Assembly: GCA_946407055.1 (NCBI GenBank)
Contig: CAMJMP010000001.1
Span: forward strand, 36,525-100,524
Length of the DNA stretch: 64,000 nucleotides
Direction of reading: 5' to 3'
Source of the DNA: an uncultured Mycoplasmatota bacterium
GTDB lineage: Bacteria; Bacillota_I; Bacilli_A; RF39; UBA660
Both the position numbers and the translations under genes were made by a program. Shown here one piece after another: positions 7,504 to 15,141 of the stretch. The notes below the pieces were generated by a model. That model was not told the DNA's origin, did not search any database, and worked only from the letters and a program-made list of their open reading frames with translations. The stretch's first letter is position 1. Every line of letters begins with the position of its first letter.

Positions 7504-8250
7504 ATGGCATACTTTTATGAATCTCATGAACATACTGCCAAAATGGAAGAGTTGTTCAGTAAAGAAATTAAAAATTGTATTAATAATACAAGTGTATATC
7601 GTGTTATGTCGGATTTTAATCCGACTAACATAGATATTACAGTAGAAGCTTTAACAACATCTGATGCAATTACTAAATACAAAGATTCAAAAAGACTTTG
7701 TTGTTTAAATTTTGCTTCTTTCCGACATCCTGGAGGTAGTTTTGGTTATAAAGAAGTACATCTTGCACAAGAAGAATGGATTTGTAAAGATTCATTCCTT
7801 TACAACATATTAAAGGAATTTAAAAACGAATATGTTAAAAATAGTTTTTGTAATAATTATGATTTATACGAAAACTTTGCATTATATTCTCCAGACGTTG
7901 TTTTTGTAGACACAGAATACAATCCAATTGCTAAGTGTGATGTTCTTACTTGTGCTGCACCTAACGCTAAGGTTGCTCGTAAAAACTATAATGTAGATAC
8001 TAAAGATATTGAACACGCAATGCGTCAACGTATTGATTTTGTTCTATCAACAGCAAAAGCACAAGGAGTTAAGACTTTCATTCTTGGAGCTTTTGGTTGT
8101 GGAGTATTTGAAAATGATCCTACTTTTGTATCACAGACTTTTAAACATTTGTTAGATACCAAGGATTACGGTTTTGAAAAAATTATTTTCGCTATTCCAG
8201 GTGGTCCTAATCTTAAAGCTTTTCAAAAAACATTTTATACAAAATATTAA
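7504..8250 (+). CDS. PARG-type poly(ADP-ribose) glycohydrolase (TIGR02452-like)
   Basis: This 248-aa macrodomain-fold protein has the microbial PARG signature: NFASFRHPGGSFGYKEVHLAQEEW, with the glycine loop at residues 77-78 and catalytic-type Gln89-Glu90-Glu91, followed later by TCAAPNAKVARKN and ILGAFGCGVFENDP typical of macrodomain ribose-binding loops. The family hydrolyses ADP-ribose chains or protein-bound ADP-ribose. In a phage this could reverse ADP-ribosylation imposed by host toxins or defence enzymes, which is an inference. The ATG three bases after the previous stop was chosen over a longer in-frame TTG/ATG extension. Codons 33-43 form a stable hairpin. Confidence 0.85.
   Translation: MAYFYESHEHTAKMEELFSKEIKNCINNTSVYRVMSDFNPTNIDITVEALTTSDAITKYKDSKRLCCLNFASFRHPGGSFGYKEVHLAQEEWICKDSFLYNILKEFKNEYVKNSFCNNYDLYENFALYSPDVVFVDTEYNPIAKCDVLTCAAPNAKVARKNYNVDTKDIEHAMRQRIDFVLSTAKAQGVKTFILGAFGCGVFENDPTFVSQTFKHLLDTKDYGFEKIIFAIPGGPNLKAFQKTFYTKY
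7602..7630 (+). other. hairpin within PARG gene, codons 33-43
   Basis: GTCGGAT and ATCCGAC pair perfectly around a TTTA loop. The stem is extended by TGTTA/TAACA with one bulged T, giving 12 bp in all. It lies in coding sequence close to the start, like the hairpins in several late genes. Confidence 0.55.
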
Positions 8251-8259
8251 TATTAATAT

Positions 8260-8285
8260 CCCTTCCTTGTTTGAACAAGGAAGGG
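8260..8285 (+). terminator. intergenic hairpin, probable terminator
   Basis: A 12-bp perfect inverted repeat (CCCTTCCTTGTT / AACAAGGAAGGG, 2-nt loop) sits 9 bases after the PARG stop and 15 bases before the next ATG. The sequence after it (TAAATATTTT) is only a weak U-tract. It is the most stable intergenic hairpin of the early region and could be a terminator, an attenuator or an mRNA-stabilising end. Confidence 0.55.
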
Positions 8286-8300
8286 TAAATATTTTAAAAT

Positions 8301-8483
8301 ATGGAAAAAGATTATGTTAGTTTCGAAATAGCTAAATTAATTAAAGAAAAAACAGACTTTAATATACCAATTGAATGTAGACCTTTACTCCCGTGGTTTT
8401 TTTGTATGTATGATGAAGATGGAAAATTCTGTATAGGTTGGTTAAGCGGTAGTGGTTTAGCATCAGGTTGGAAAAGATTTTAA
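8301..8483 (+). CDS. hypothetical protein, 60 aa
   Basis: A short protein (MEKDYVSFEIAKLIKEKT...) containing two cysteines and ending ASGWKRF. The opening 'FEIAKLIKEK' pattern is common to small Bacteroidetes-phage proteins. After its TAA the same frame remains open (DTDIVSKIIIQFLSKQ) into the 47-aa gene at 8553, so the TAA might have shortened a longer ancestral gene. Function unknown. Confidence 0.6.
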   Translation: MEKDYVSFEIAKLIKEKTDFNIPIECRPLLPWFFCMYDEDGKFCIGWLSGSGLASGWKRF

Positions 8484-8489
8484 TTTGAT

Positions 8490-8512
8490 TTTGATACAGA
8501 TATAGTATCAAA
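8490..8512. repeat. inverted repeat in a 69-nt gap
   Basis: TTTGATAC and GTATCAAA form a perfect 8-bp inverted repeat with a 7-nt AT loop in the only sizeable gap of this part of the early region (8484-8552). It could be an operator or a weak RNA hairpin. The rest of the gap shows no promoter match or tRNA-like sequence. Confidence 0.4.
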
Positions 8513-8552
8513 GATAATCATTCAGTTTTTATCGAAACAAAAGCAAAAAAAT

Positions 8553-8696
8553 ATGTCAGGATTTGACGGTAGTACAGCTAACGGATTTGTTATGAGAGCA
8601 ATTCCAGAAACATTTTCAAATCTCAGAGATGGAATCCAAAATCCATTTTATGGTATTGTTAGTTTTAAAGCATTTACTTGTTTTTATTCAAAATAA
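8553..8696 (+). CDS. small hypothetical protein, 47 aa
   Basis: The ATG follows an A-rich leader. The product starts MSGFDGSTANGFVMRAIPETF and ends in an aromatic-rich stretch. It is flanked closely by other small ORFs. The frame is open upstream to the TAA of the previous gene, but no other ATG lies there. Function unknown. Confidence 0.45.
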   Translation: MSGFDGSTANGFVMRAIPETFSNLRDGIQNPFYGIVSFKAFTCFYSK

Positions 8697-8697
8697 T

Positions 8698-8868
8698 ATG
8701 ATATTTAATCATATAATTACATCTATTCCAATAGAATTAGTTCCAGAAATACCCCTATCACCATCAAATATTGAAAATTTTAAATATAGAATAATATACT
8801 TAAATTATGACACCAGAAGATTTAACACAATTTTTAAAAGAAAACCTAAAAATAGACGTTTGGAGTGA
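8698..8868 (+). CDS. uncertain small ORF, 56 aa
   Basis: This ORF starts one base after the preceding TAA but overlaps the better-supported 49-aa gene at 8807 by 62 bases, and its C-terminal residues (RRFNTIFKRKPKNRRLE) look like out-of-frame translation of that gene. The first 36 codons may be a genuine small gene that lost its stop. Low confidence. Confidence 0.3.
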   Translation: MIFNHIITSIPIELVPEIPLSPSNIENFKYRIIYLNYDTRRFNTIFKRKPKNRRLE

Positions 8869-8956
8869 ATACGATGATGAACATGGTTTACAAAAAATTA
8901 ATGTAGGCTTATACTTAGGTAATGAAAAAATTAGTACATCATGTAGTTATTTATAG
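8807..8956 (+). CDS. small phage protein, 49 aa
   Basis: Starts MTPEDLTQFLKENLKIDV and ends with strands INVGLYLGNEKIST. This helix-then-beta pattern is a familiar small family in Bacteroidetes phages, of unknown function. It terminates at TAG; the frame meets TGA three bases further, so TAG suppression would add just two residues. Confidence 0.6.
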   Translation: MTPEDLTQFLKENLKIDVWSEYDDEHGLQKINVGLYLGNEKISTSCSYL

Positions 8957-8958
8957 TT

Positions 8959-9291
8959 ATGATTGATTTTGAAACTCTTGGATATAAAAATGTAACAAAA
9001 GATAATCCAATTCGTTTTTCAGAATGTCTTGGTGAATTTTTTGAAAGTGTTTATCCTTATGATAAAAGATATTATAGAAAAGATGGATGCATAGAAATAG
9101 AATTAAAAGTAGGAAATCATTATGATTTGTATTTTATTTCTGGCATTTGTTATTATCCTAAAGGATGGCAAAAATTTGAAATTATTAATCCAGAAAAACA
9201 TATTATTGAATATCTTAATAAAACTCTTGATACAATAAAACATAAAATAGCAAATAATTTAGAACATTATGGATTACGAACAGAGATATAA
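8959..9291 (+). CDS. hypothetical protein, 110 aa
   Basis: A soluble protein with a beta-rich centre (CIEIELKVGNHYDLYFISGICYY) and a C-terminal helix (IIEYLNKTLDTIKHKIANNLEHYG). The ATG follows the previous TAG by two bases; the 3' end overlaps the next gene by 23 bases. Family not recognised. Confidence 0.65.
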   Translation: MIDFETLGYKNVTKDNPIRFSECLGEFFESVYPYDKRYYRKDGCIEIELKVGNHYDLYFISGICYYPKGWQKFEIINPEKHIIEYLNKTLDTIKHKIANNLEHYGLRTEI

Positions 9292-10054
9292 AGAGGCTTT
9301 AGATGAGGCTAAAGCAATTCATAAAGCTATAAAACAAGACTTAAAGCCAGTTATAGAACAAATCTTTCCTGAACTTAAAGAGTCAGATGATGAGAGGATA
9401 AGGAAAGCAATAATTTGTGGAATGAATGCTTTAAAAAAGGGCAATAAAATATACTTTGCTGACATCTATATTGATGATATTCTTGCTTGGCTTGAAAAGC
9501 AAGGTGAGCAGAAGTCTGCCAATAAGGTTGAGCCAAAGTTCAAGGAGGGTGATTGGGTTGTGTTTAATGGTCTCACCCTTTATATAAATGAAGTTGTAAA
9601 AGGGTATTATAGAACAATATCTAAAAGTGGTACACCTAATAGTTATGATTGGAATATTGATAATGCAGCAAGACTTTGGACAATTAAAGATGCAAAAGAT
9701 GGTGATGTGCTTTTTCATTCAGATTCTGCTTCCAATGGAATTTTTATATTTAAAGAATTATTAAAATATGAATTTGGTGAAAAAGTAATATGTTATTGTG
9801 ATTACGATTCTGAAGACCATTTTTGTTTAGGTGAACATCATACTTGTTGCTGGGCAGATGCTAAAATTCTTCATCCAGCCACTAAAGAACAGCGTGAAAC
9901 TCTCTTTGAAAAAATGAAATTAGAGGGTTACAGATGGGATGAAGATGAAAAGAAAGTAATAAGATTTGAAAGATTTGTTAGAAGAGAAGAAAGTGATTTT
10001 GCTTTTAAAGAAGATGAAAATGGAGTCATAAAATTTGTTCACGAGAAAAATTAA
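9269..10054 (+). CDS. WLEKQ-family phage protein, paralogue A
   Basis: This 261-aa modular protein belongs to a family abundant in Bacteroidetes phages. It has an N-terminal helical part (EALDEAKAIHKAI...IFPELKESDDERIRKAI) ending in the hallmark LAWLEKQGEQKSA, then a strand-rich part starting EPKFKEGDWVVFNG, the segment LWTIKDAKDGDVLF, and the closing PATKEQRETLFEKMKLEGYRWDEDEKKV. It contains Cys/His clusters (CYCDYDSEDHFCLGEHHTCC). Two relatives lie at 12314-13237 and 13241-14155. The biochemical role is unknown. Confidence 0.75.
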   Translation: MDYEQRYKEALDEAKAIHKAIKQDLKPVIEQIFPELKESDDERIRKAIICGMNALKKGNKIYFADIYIDDILAWLEKQGEQKSANKVEPKFKEGDWVVFNGLTLYINEVVKGYYRTISKSGTPNSYDWNIDNAARLWTIKDAKDGDVLFHSDSASNGIFIFKELLKYEFGEKVICYCDYDSEDHFCLGEHHTCCWADAKILHPATKEQRETLFEKMKLEGYRWDEDEKKVIRFERFVRREESDFAFKEDENGVIKFVHEKN

Positions 10055-10056
10055 TT

Positions 10057-10323
10057 ATGGAAACAATATTAATTACATTTAGTATATTAATAATAACATT
10101 TATTGTTGGAGGTATTATTTGGGCAAACATAGCAGAACGTAGACATTTTAATAATGGTATTTGTCCTTGTTGTGGACAACCTCTAAGATGTTTTGATATG
10201 GACTCGCAAGGCGGCTATTTATGGAAGTGTGATAATTGTGGTTATTTTACCTCTACGAGTTGGATAAAACATAAAAATGTTAAAATACAAAGGAAACGAC
10301 AAATTAATTATGGCACACTGTAA
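10057..10323 (+). CDS. membrane-anchored zinc-ribbon protein, 88 aa
   Basis: Residues 3-24 form one membrane helix (ILITFSILIITFIVGGIIWA). They are followed by a zinc ribbon with CPCCGQPL and, 20 residues on, CDNCGYF (two C-x2-C knuckles). The tail is basic (IKHKNVKIQRKRQ). The layout suggests a membrane-tethered zinc-binding domain; partner unknown. Confidence 0.72.
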   Translation: METILITFSILIITFIVGGIIWANIAERRHFNNGICPCCGQPLRCFDMDSQGGYLWKCDNCGYFTSTSWIKHKNVKIQRKRQINYGTL

Positions 10324-10726
10324 TTTATTATTTGTTGGTAAAATATCAGATCTTCAAAGAATATTTGATAATGCTCCAGATAGTTCTTCTGAGACAGCAG
10401 CAGAAATAACAATCGGTGCTGATTATGTAGATTGGGAAGATGAATATTGGGGTAGTGGCGAATTTACTAAGTTTACTAAAAAAACTAAAGGGATCTGTCA
10501 TTTAAATTATAATGATGTCATTGAAGGACATTGGTATGATTGTTATGACGTCAGAGATCCTAATCATTATGGCAGTTTTGATTGTCTTAATTGTCCCGAT
10601 TATGAACCTTATGAAGAAGGAATAAAATGGGAAGAGAGAGAAAAAAGAAATAAAGCTAGAGCTATAGAAGCAATAAAGAAATTACCTGATGATACAGTAT
10701 TTTTCTTTGCAGATAGTCATTGGTAA
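10310..10726 (+). CDS. hypothetical protein, 138 aa
   Basis: Starts at the ATG of a TAATTATG sequence overlapping the previous gene by 14 bases; an upstream in-frame ATG is inside that gene. The protein is acidic and rich in Tyr/Trp/Cys (HYGSFDCLNCPDYEPYEEG), with a charged helix KWEEREKRNKARAIEAIKKL and an end DDTVFFFADSHW. Not recognised. Confidence 0.68.
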   Translation: MAHCNLLFVGKISDLQRIFDNAPDSSSETAAEITIGADYVDWEDEYWGSGEFTKFTKKTKGICHLNYNDVIEGHWYDCYDVRDPNHYGSFDCLNCPDYEPYEEGIKWEEREKRNKARAIEAIKKLPDDTVFFFADSHW

Positions 10727-10740
10727 TAAATAGAAAATAT

Positions 10741-11145
10741 ATGAAAGTAACAGAATTAATGATAGGCGATTACGTCAAATATCAAGGATATAATTATATT
10801 ATTGAAGAAATTTCTACAAAAGGTTGGATACATCTTATTCATCCAGAAGTAAAAGTAAGAGTAAATATGACGAGTGATTATATAATTGACTTGTTAGAAC
10901 CTATTCCAATTACTCCCGAGATACTTAAAGCAAATGGATTTGAACAAAGTATGGATGATGAAGATAAATATTATTTTGAAGATAGTAGTATTATCTTTAA
11001 ACATAATGATAAATATCTGTTTAGTGCTTCTATAAACGGAAGTAAAGGTATGTTATATCTCTGTGCAAATTACGTGCATGAATTACAACATGCACTTAAA
11101 ATATGTGGTCTTAATGAGTTAGCTGATAATTTAAAATTGAAATAA
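10741..11145 (+). CDS. phage protein of the KVTELxIGDYV family, 134 aa
   Basis: Begins MKVTELMIGDYVKYQGYNYI (small beta barrel-like strands), then LEPIPITPEILKANGFE and a C-terminal YVHELQHALKICGL. This three-block pattern recurs in many Bacteroides phages; I know no function. HELQH resembles HExxH in part but is a Gln-containing H-E-L-Q-H that does fit H-E-x-x-H; because it recurs in family members without other zinc ligands I do not call a protease. The start at the ATG after a weak gap is preferred over an upstream GTG-like extension. Confidence 0.72.
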   Translation: MKVTELMIGDYVKYQGYNYIIEEISTKGWIHLIHPEVKVRVNMTSDYIIDLLEPIPITPEILKANGFEQSMDDEDKYYFEDSSIIFKHNDKYLFSASINGSKGMLYLCANYVHELQHALKICGLNELADNLKLK

Positions 11146-11146
11146 T

Positions 11147-11572
11147 ATGAAAAAGCTTATAGACTATCTTCTTTTAAAAATAATATTACGCCAAAGAATG
11201 GTAAATATTAAGGAAATGATGGACTTATCAGAAGTAACAGACGTATACGCTAAATATGTTTGTAAAATGCACAATAGGTCAAAGTGGTGGATGGGAGAAT
11301 TGACAACTTTCTATGTTGAAATTGGTCAATCTTTTATGAATGGATATATCAAAGCACTTCATGATAATGGTTTAGAGTTCAAAAATGGACTTGTCAAAAA
11401 AAGAGATATTACTCATGATATGCCCATTGGAGCACTCAAATATTATCGTGAAGATGCAATTGAAGAAACAAAAAATAAAGCTGCTGATATACTTCAAAAA
11501 GTATTAGAGAAATATGAAACCTCAAAAACTAATATAGCAACTATTGTTAGCGATTTTAAAAAAGCATTGTAA
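11147..11572 (+). CDS. hypothetical helical protein, 141 aa
   Basis: A mostly helical, basic protein with a WW motif (HNRSKWWMGEL) near the centre and a C-terminal amphipathic helix (AADILQKVLEKYETSKT). The start ATG lies one base after the previous TAA. Not recognised. Confidence 0.65.
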   Translation: MKKLIDYLLLKIILRQRMVNIKEMMDLSEVTDVYAKYVCKMHNRSKWWMGELTTFYVEIGQSFMNGYIKALHDNGLEFKNGLVKKRDITHDMPIGALKYYREDAIEETKNKAADILQKVLEKYETSKTNIATIVSDFKKAL

Positions 11573-11575
11573 AAC

Positions 11576-12094
11576 ATGGAACATATTATAATAAGATGTA
11601 AACATTGCAAAAAAGAATATATTTATTGCACATACGGTAATGGACCTGAATATGGCACAGAAGAAGGTTGTTCAAAAGAATATTGTGCTGAATGTCAACA
11701 AGCTATTGATAATGCATTAGCTAATATTCCTGTTAAGTTTAAACCTATTAAAGTAGAAATAACTGATGAAAAAGAGAAAAAGAAAATCTTAAGTCAGTTA
11801 GATGATATTAAAACAAAAGCAGAAAAAAAGGATGTATTTCATGTAATTAGGTTAAATTGGGGTTCATCGAACTATGATAATATAGACATATATACTTATA
11901 ATTCAAAAACGTATTATGTAGAATATAATGATGATACACCTAATGATAAGCATCTTTTAATTGAAATGGAATACGATATTACAGCAGAAAAAGTAACTTC
12001 AAAGTTGTGGAAAACAACTCATAAAAATTCTTTTCAGCATGGACGTAATATTGTTAATGAATTAAAGCATTTGAAAAATAAACATGGATTATAA
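11576..12094 (+). CDS. zinc-finger protein, 172 aa
   Basis: The N-terminus has two cysteine pairs, CKHC (about residues 8-11) and CAEC (about 38-41), with an intervening CTYGNGPEYGTEEGCSKEYC, consistent with a zinc finger. A charged helical linker and a strand-rich C-terminal domain (FHVIRLNWGSSNYDNIDIYTY...KTYYVEYND) follow. A nucleic-acid or protein binding role is plausible but unproven. Confidence 0.65.
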   Translation: MEHIIIRCKHCKKEYIYCTYGNGPEYGTEEGCSKEYCAECQQAIDNALANIPVKFKPIKVEITDEKEKKKILSQLDDIKTKAEKKDVFHVIRLNWGSSNYDNIDIYTYNSKTYYVEYNDDTPNDKHLLIEMEYDITAEKVTSKLWKTTHKNSFQHGRNIVNELKHLKNKHGL

Positions 12095-12305
12095 AAATAT
12101 AGAAATGTGGTTTGCTCGTAGCACTGAATATAATTTTTTATATGTGTTCATTGCTAAACCAACTTACAATGAAGAATATGGTGTATGGGAAGACCTTGAA
12201 TCCGAAAATGGATATGAACCACTCTGTCTATATGACAAGTGTTATCTTGATATTACTTTTGAAAATTCTCCAATGAAAGTTTCTGATTATTTTAAATATA
12301 AATAA
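12084..12305 (+). CDS. hypothetical protein, 73 aa
   Basis: An acidic, aromatic-rich soluble protein (MDYKNIEMWFARSTEYNFLY). It overlaps the preceding gene by 11 bases. Not recognised. Confidence 0.62.
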   Translation: MDYKNIEMWFARSTEYNFLYVFIAKPTYNEEYGVWEDLESENGYEPLCLYDKCYLDITFENSPMKVSDYFKYK

Positions 12306-12313
12306 ATAAAATT

Positions 12314-13237
12314 ATGAGCGAATTTAGTATAGAAGAAAAAGCAAATGCATATAATGTTGCTCTTAAAAAAGCGAAGACACTATTATCTAAATGTAAATGC
12401 GATAGAAATAAAACAACAATGATTTATCGTGCTGAAGATATAGAGTCTATTTTTCCAGAATTGAAAGAATTTAGTGATGAAGAAATAAAGAAATGGCTTA
12501 TTAGATATTTTCAAGAGTATAAATCAATTGGTATTATAGAAGAATTTGGTAATGGATTAAAAGTTACTGATGTTATTTCTTGGCTTGAAAAGCAAAATGA
12601 ATCATCTATTAAATGGAATAAAAATACTCCAGGAAATAAACCATCAATATATCATTCTATTCTTATGAAAACTACTCATGGTATCGCTGAAGGAGAATGG
12701 AGAGGTGAATGTTGGTGTCAATATAGATGGTCAACAAATCATATAAAAGATAGTGATGTTTTAGCATGGATGGAATTATCTGATTTAGATAAATCATTTG
12801 ATAAAATTAAACCAAAGTTTAAAATTGGTGATTGGATTAGTAACGGTGCTTGTACTTGGAGAATAGATTTAATAGAAGACGATCTATATTGTAGTAATTG
12901 TGATAAATTCACTTGTGAAGGAGATATTAAATCTATTGATGAACAATATCATCTTTGGACTATTGAAGATGCTAAAGATGGTGATATACTTGTTACAGAA
13001 AATGAAAAACCTTTCATCTTTAAAGGTTTGGATATAAGTCATTCAGATAAACCTATTGCATACGGTGGAATAGTTGATAGTGGTTATTTCACTCCTAGTA
13101 GTAATAATTGTACTAATAGATGGACTGATGGAAATGCATATCCAGCAACCAAAGAACAACGTGATCTTTTATTTAAAGAAATAAAAAAAGCAGGGTATAA
13201 ATGGAATAAAAATAAAAAGGAATTAAAAAGATTATAA
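12314..13237 (+). CDS. WLEKQ-family phage protein, paralogue B
   Basis: This 307-aa relative of 9269-10054 has N-terminal IEEKANAYNVALKKAKTLL, IFPELKEFSDEEI, the hallmark VISWLEKQNESS, then KPKFKIGDWISNGACTWRI, LWTIEDAKDGDILVT, KPFIFKGLD and the closing PATKEQRDLLFKEIKKAGYKWNKNKKEL. Between the helical and strand parts is a Trp/Cys-rich insert (EGEWRGECWCQYRW). Function unknown. Confidence 0.75.
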   Translation: MSEFSIEEKANAYNVALKKAKTLLSKCKCDRNKTTMIYRAEDIESIFPELKEFSDEEIKKWLIRYFQEYKSIGIIEEFGNGLKVTDVISWLEKQNESSIKWNKNTPGNKPSIYHSILMKTTHGIAEGEWRGECWCQYRWSTNHIKDSDVLAWMELSDLDKSFDKIKPKFKIGDWISNGACTWRIDLIEDDLYCSNCDKFTCEGDIKSIDEQYHLWTIEDAKDGDILVTENEKPFIFKGLDISHSDKPIAYGGIVDSGYFTPSSNNCTNRWTDGNAYPATKEQRDLLFKEIKKAGYKWNKNKKELKRL

Positions 13238-13240
13238 ATT

Positions 13241-14155
13241 ATGAGTGAACTTACTATAGAGCAAAAAGCTAAACTTTATGATGAAGTTGTTGAAAGAGCT
13301 AAGAAATGGTATAATGCACCAAATGTAGATAAAATACCTACTTTTGGTAACAAGATTATTGAAGACATATTCCCTGAACTCAAAGAGCCAGAGGATGAAC
13401 AAATAAGGAAAGAACTTATTGATTATCTGAAAGAACGTAAGAGTGGTGAGAGTTATGGTCAGTATGTCCTAAGATATGACCGTTGGATTAATTGGATTGA
13501 AAAGCAAGGACAATCGAAGAAAATTTCTATTTGGAAACATTGGAAAAATGGTATTGCTGGAAACGGAGACGGTAAACTTATCTTTTTAATAAAAAGTGGT
13601 CCTACATATAGTTTAAGTTCATGTCTTAGCTTTGAATGTGATTATATAGAACTTTCGGAATTGGATAGCCTTATGCTTGAAAAGCAAGATAATGCTAATG
13701 AAGAATATTGGAGAGGTTACAGAGAGGGTAAGCAAGAAGTTCTTGATAAATATTCTGAACTTGAAAAACAAATTGTACAAAATATTAATATACCTTGGCA
13801 TGATGTAAACGAAGAACCAGAAGAACATCGTGAACTTTTTTGTGAATGGAAAGGTTATGCTGATAGTATATGGCACGATGTTGCTTTTTATCATCCAAGT
13901 AATAAAACATTTTGGAATGGAGAGGATCAAATAGAAAATGTTGTTAAATGGGCTTATATAGATGAAATGCTCGAAGAACAACCTCAATCACAGATTAAAC
14001 CAAAATTTAAAGCTGGTGATACTATTCAATGTGTTTCCGATGAAACAGACAAACGTACAATAGCTAGCTCTATATGTACAGGTATATGTGAGACTTGCAC
14101 ATTAAATCCCTGTCCTAATTGGGAAGATATAAACTGTGCAGCCGCAGGTAGATGA
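13241..14155 (+). CDS. WLEKQ-family phage protein, paralogue C, with altered C-terminus
   Basis: A 304-aa protein sharing the N-terminus IEQKAKLYDEVVERAKKW, IFPELKEPEDEQIRKEL and INWIEKQGQSKK. A domain follows with WHDVNEEPEEHRELFCEWKG (a pattern like that of DUF551-type phage proteins) and then KPKFKAGDTIQCVSDET. The usual LWTIxDAKDGD and PATKEQR blocks are missing; it instead ends in a Cys-rich tail (CTGICETCTLNPCPNWEDINC), so it looks like a domain-swapped or truncated family member. Confidence 0.72.
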   Translation: MSELTIEQKAKLYDEVVERAKKWYNAPNVDKIPTFGNKIIEDIFPELKEPEDEQIRKELIDYLKERKSGESYGQYVLRYDRWINWIEKQGQSKKISIWKHWKNGIAGNGDGKLIFLIKSGPTYSLSSCLSFECDYIELSELDSLMLEKQDNANEEYWRGYREGKQEVLDKYSELEKQIVQNINIPWHDVNEEPEEHRELFCEWKGYADSIWHDVAFYHPSNKTFWNGEDQIENVVKWAYIDEMLEEQPQSQIKPKFKAGDTIQCVSDETDKRTIASSICTGICETCTLNPCPNWEDINCAAAGR

Positions 14156-14226
14156 TAGAGATCAATGTTAAGTATGACAGAGGAAGAAAAGCAATTGAAG
14201 TAATAGAAGGGATGTATAATTCATAA
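14152..14226 (+). CDS. 24-aa peptide ORF
   Basis: A tiny ORF (MIEINVKYDRGRKAIEVIEG...) begins inside the stop of the previous gene (ATGA) and ends 17 bases before the next ATG. Its ATGA coupling and strand-helix composition suggest a remnant or a real micropeptide. Weakly supported. Confidence 0.35.
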   Translation: MIEINVKYDRGRKAIEVIEGMYNS

Positions 14227-14228
14227 CT

Positions 14229-14246
14229 ATAGGAGAAAGCAAAATG
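14229..14246 (+). promoter_or_regulatory. Shine-Dalgarno-like ribosome binding site
   Basis: TATAGGAGAAAGCAAAATGG has AGGAGA nine bases upstream of the ATG at 14244. This is one of the few clear purine-rich Shine-Dalgarno sites in the window; most early starts instead use AATTATG without such a motif, in line with weak SD use in Bacteroidetes. Confidence 0.55.
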
Positions 14247-14732
14247 GAAGCATGGTTAACATATGAAAAAGGTAAGTTTTATTTATGCAGAGATATAATG
14301 CTTACTAAAAAAGGTTGGGAAGGTGAAGGTGTAATGGCTGTTTTGTCTAAAGAAGATCTTCCAAAAGATTACACACCTCAAGAAAATCCTGTTGCATTTG
14401 AAATTCAACTTCAACCGAGAAGAAAAGAATTGATAAAATATGATCCTTCACACATAGATAATGAATGGGAATCAAAATCAAAGTCATATAAATATACTGC
14501 TAAAAGCTTAGATGATATAATTCCTTTTGGAAAATATAAAGGTTATACTCTTAAAGCAGTTTTTAATAAAGGTGATTGGAGATATATTCGATGGTTAAAT
14601 GATGAACATATTGTATATTATCCTAGTGATCTAAGAGGTAAAATAAAACAAACTATATATCTAATGGCAAATTACGATTATCCAAATCCTTATTATTTTG
14701 ATTATGTGATTGATAGTAACTATTATGATTAA
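14244..14732 (+). CDS. protein with exonuclease-X C-terminal-like FGKYKG domain
   Basis: The last third of this 162-aa protein reads IIPFGKYKGYTLKAVFNKGDWRYIRWL, matching the small C-terminal domain of DNA polymerase III epsilon-like/ExoX proteins (F-G-K-Y-K-G...Y-I-x-W-L), which is often found alone in phages. The N-terminal part (EAWLTYEKGKFYLCRDIML...GWEGEGVMAVL) is a separate strand-rich unit. No exonuclease catalytic Asp/Glu motifs are present, so a binding rather than cleaving role is likely. Confidence 0.68.
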   Translation: MEAWLTYEKGKFYLCRDIMLTKKGWEGEGVMAVLSKEDLPKDYTPQENPVAFEIQLQPRRKELIKYDPSHIDNEWESKSKSYKYTAKSLDDIIPFGKYKGYTLKAVFNKGDWRYIRWLNDEHIVYYPSDLRGKIKQTIYLMANYDYPNPYYFDYVIDSNYYD

Positions 14733-15141
14733 TAAAAAAGAAAAATTTTATATATTATATTTTTCAGTATTTCTCATTGCATTACTTGTTTTTATTTTAG
14801 GAACTATTTTTAAACCTCGTGATGTATTAATGAGAGAAACTAATGATTATCTTTACTATAAAGAATATACTTTATTCGGTTTAGATTCTGCTTGTTATAA
14901 ATATCACAAACCTATTGAATATGATGGTGTAGTTTTTGATAAATCTAGATCGTCTCATTTTGTAGGTGTCGTTGGTAAAGGAGGTCATTGTGTTACTACA
15001 TATAAAACAACTGTTAGTTATAACGGAAAAACATATACATACGAAGGTCTATGGGTATATGATCATTATAATAAAGGAGATAAAGTAATTATTACAGAAA
15101 CTTTTTATCCTAAATATAAAATTGATTTTAGACATAAATGA
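14725..15141 (+). CDS. single-pass membrane protein, 138 aa
   Basis: After a short basic N-terminus (MINKKEKF), residues 9-28 form a membrane helix (ILYFSVFLIALLVFILGTIF). A periplasmic-type domain rich in strands and Tyr follows (TYKTTVSYNGKTYTYEG), ending with KGDKVIITETFYP. Such topology fits inner-membrane phage proteins active in infection takeover or superinfection exclusion, but nothing specific can be claimed. Confidence 0.65.
   Translation: MINKKEKFYILYFSVFLIALLVFILGTIFKPRDVLMRETNDYLYYKEYTLFGLDSACYKYHKPIEYDGVVFDKSRSSHFVGVVGKGGHCVTTYKTTVSYNGKTYTYEGLWVYDHYNKGDKVIITETFYPKYKIDFRHK

Noticed and set aside
11058..11100. Zinc protease motif HELQH in the 134-aa protein
   Set aside because: It is formally H-E-x-x-H, but it lies at the end of a short family without further ligands and is a fixed family signature, so catalysis is unlikely.
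13619..13987. Minus-strand ORF of 122 aa
   Set aside because: It is a Phe/Ile-rich mirror of the paralogue C coding frame, without promoter or neighbours on that strand.
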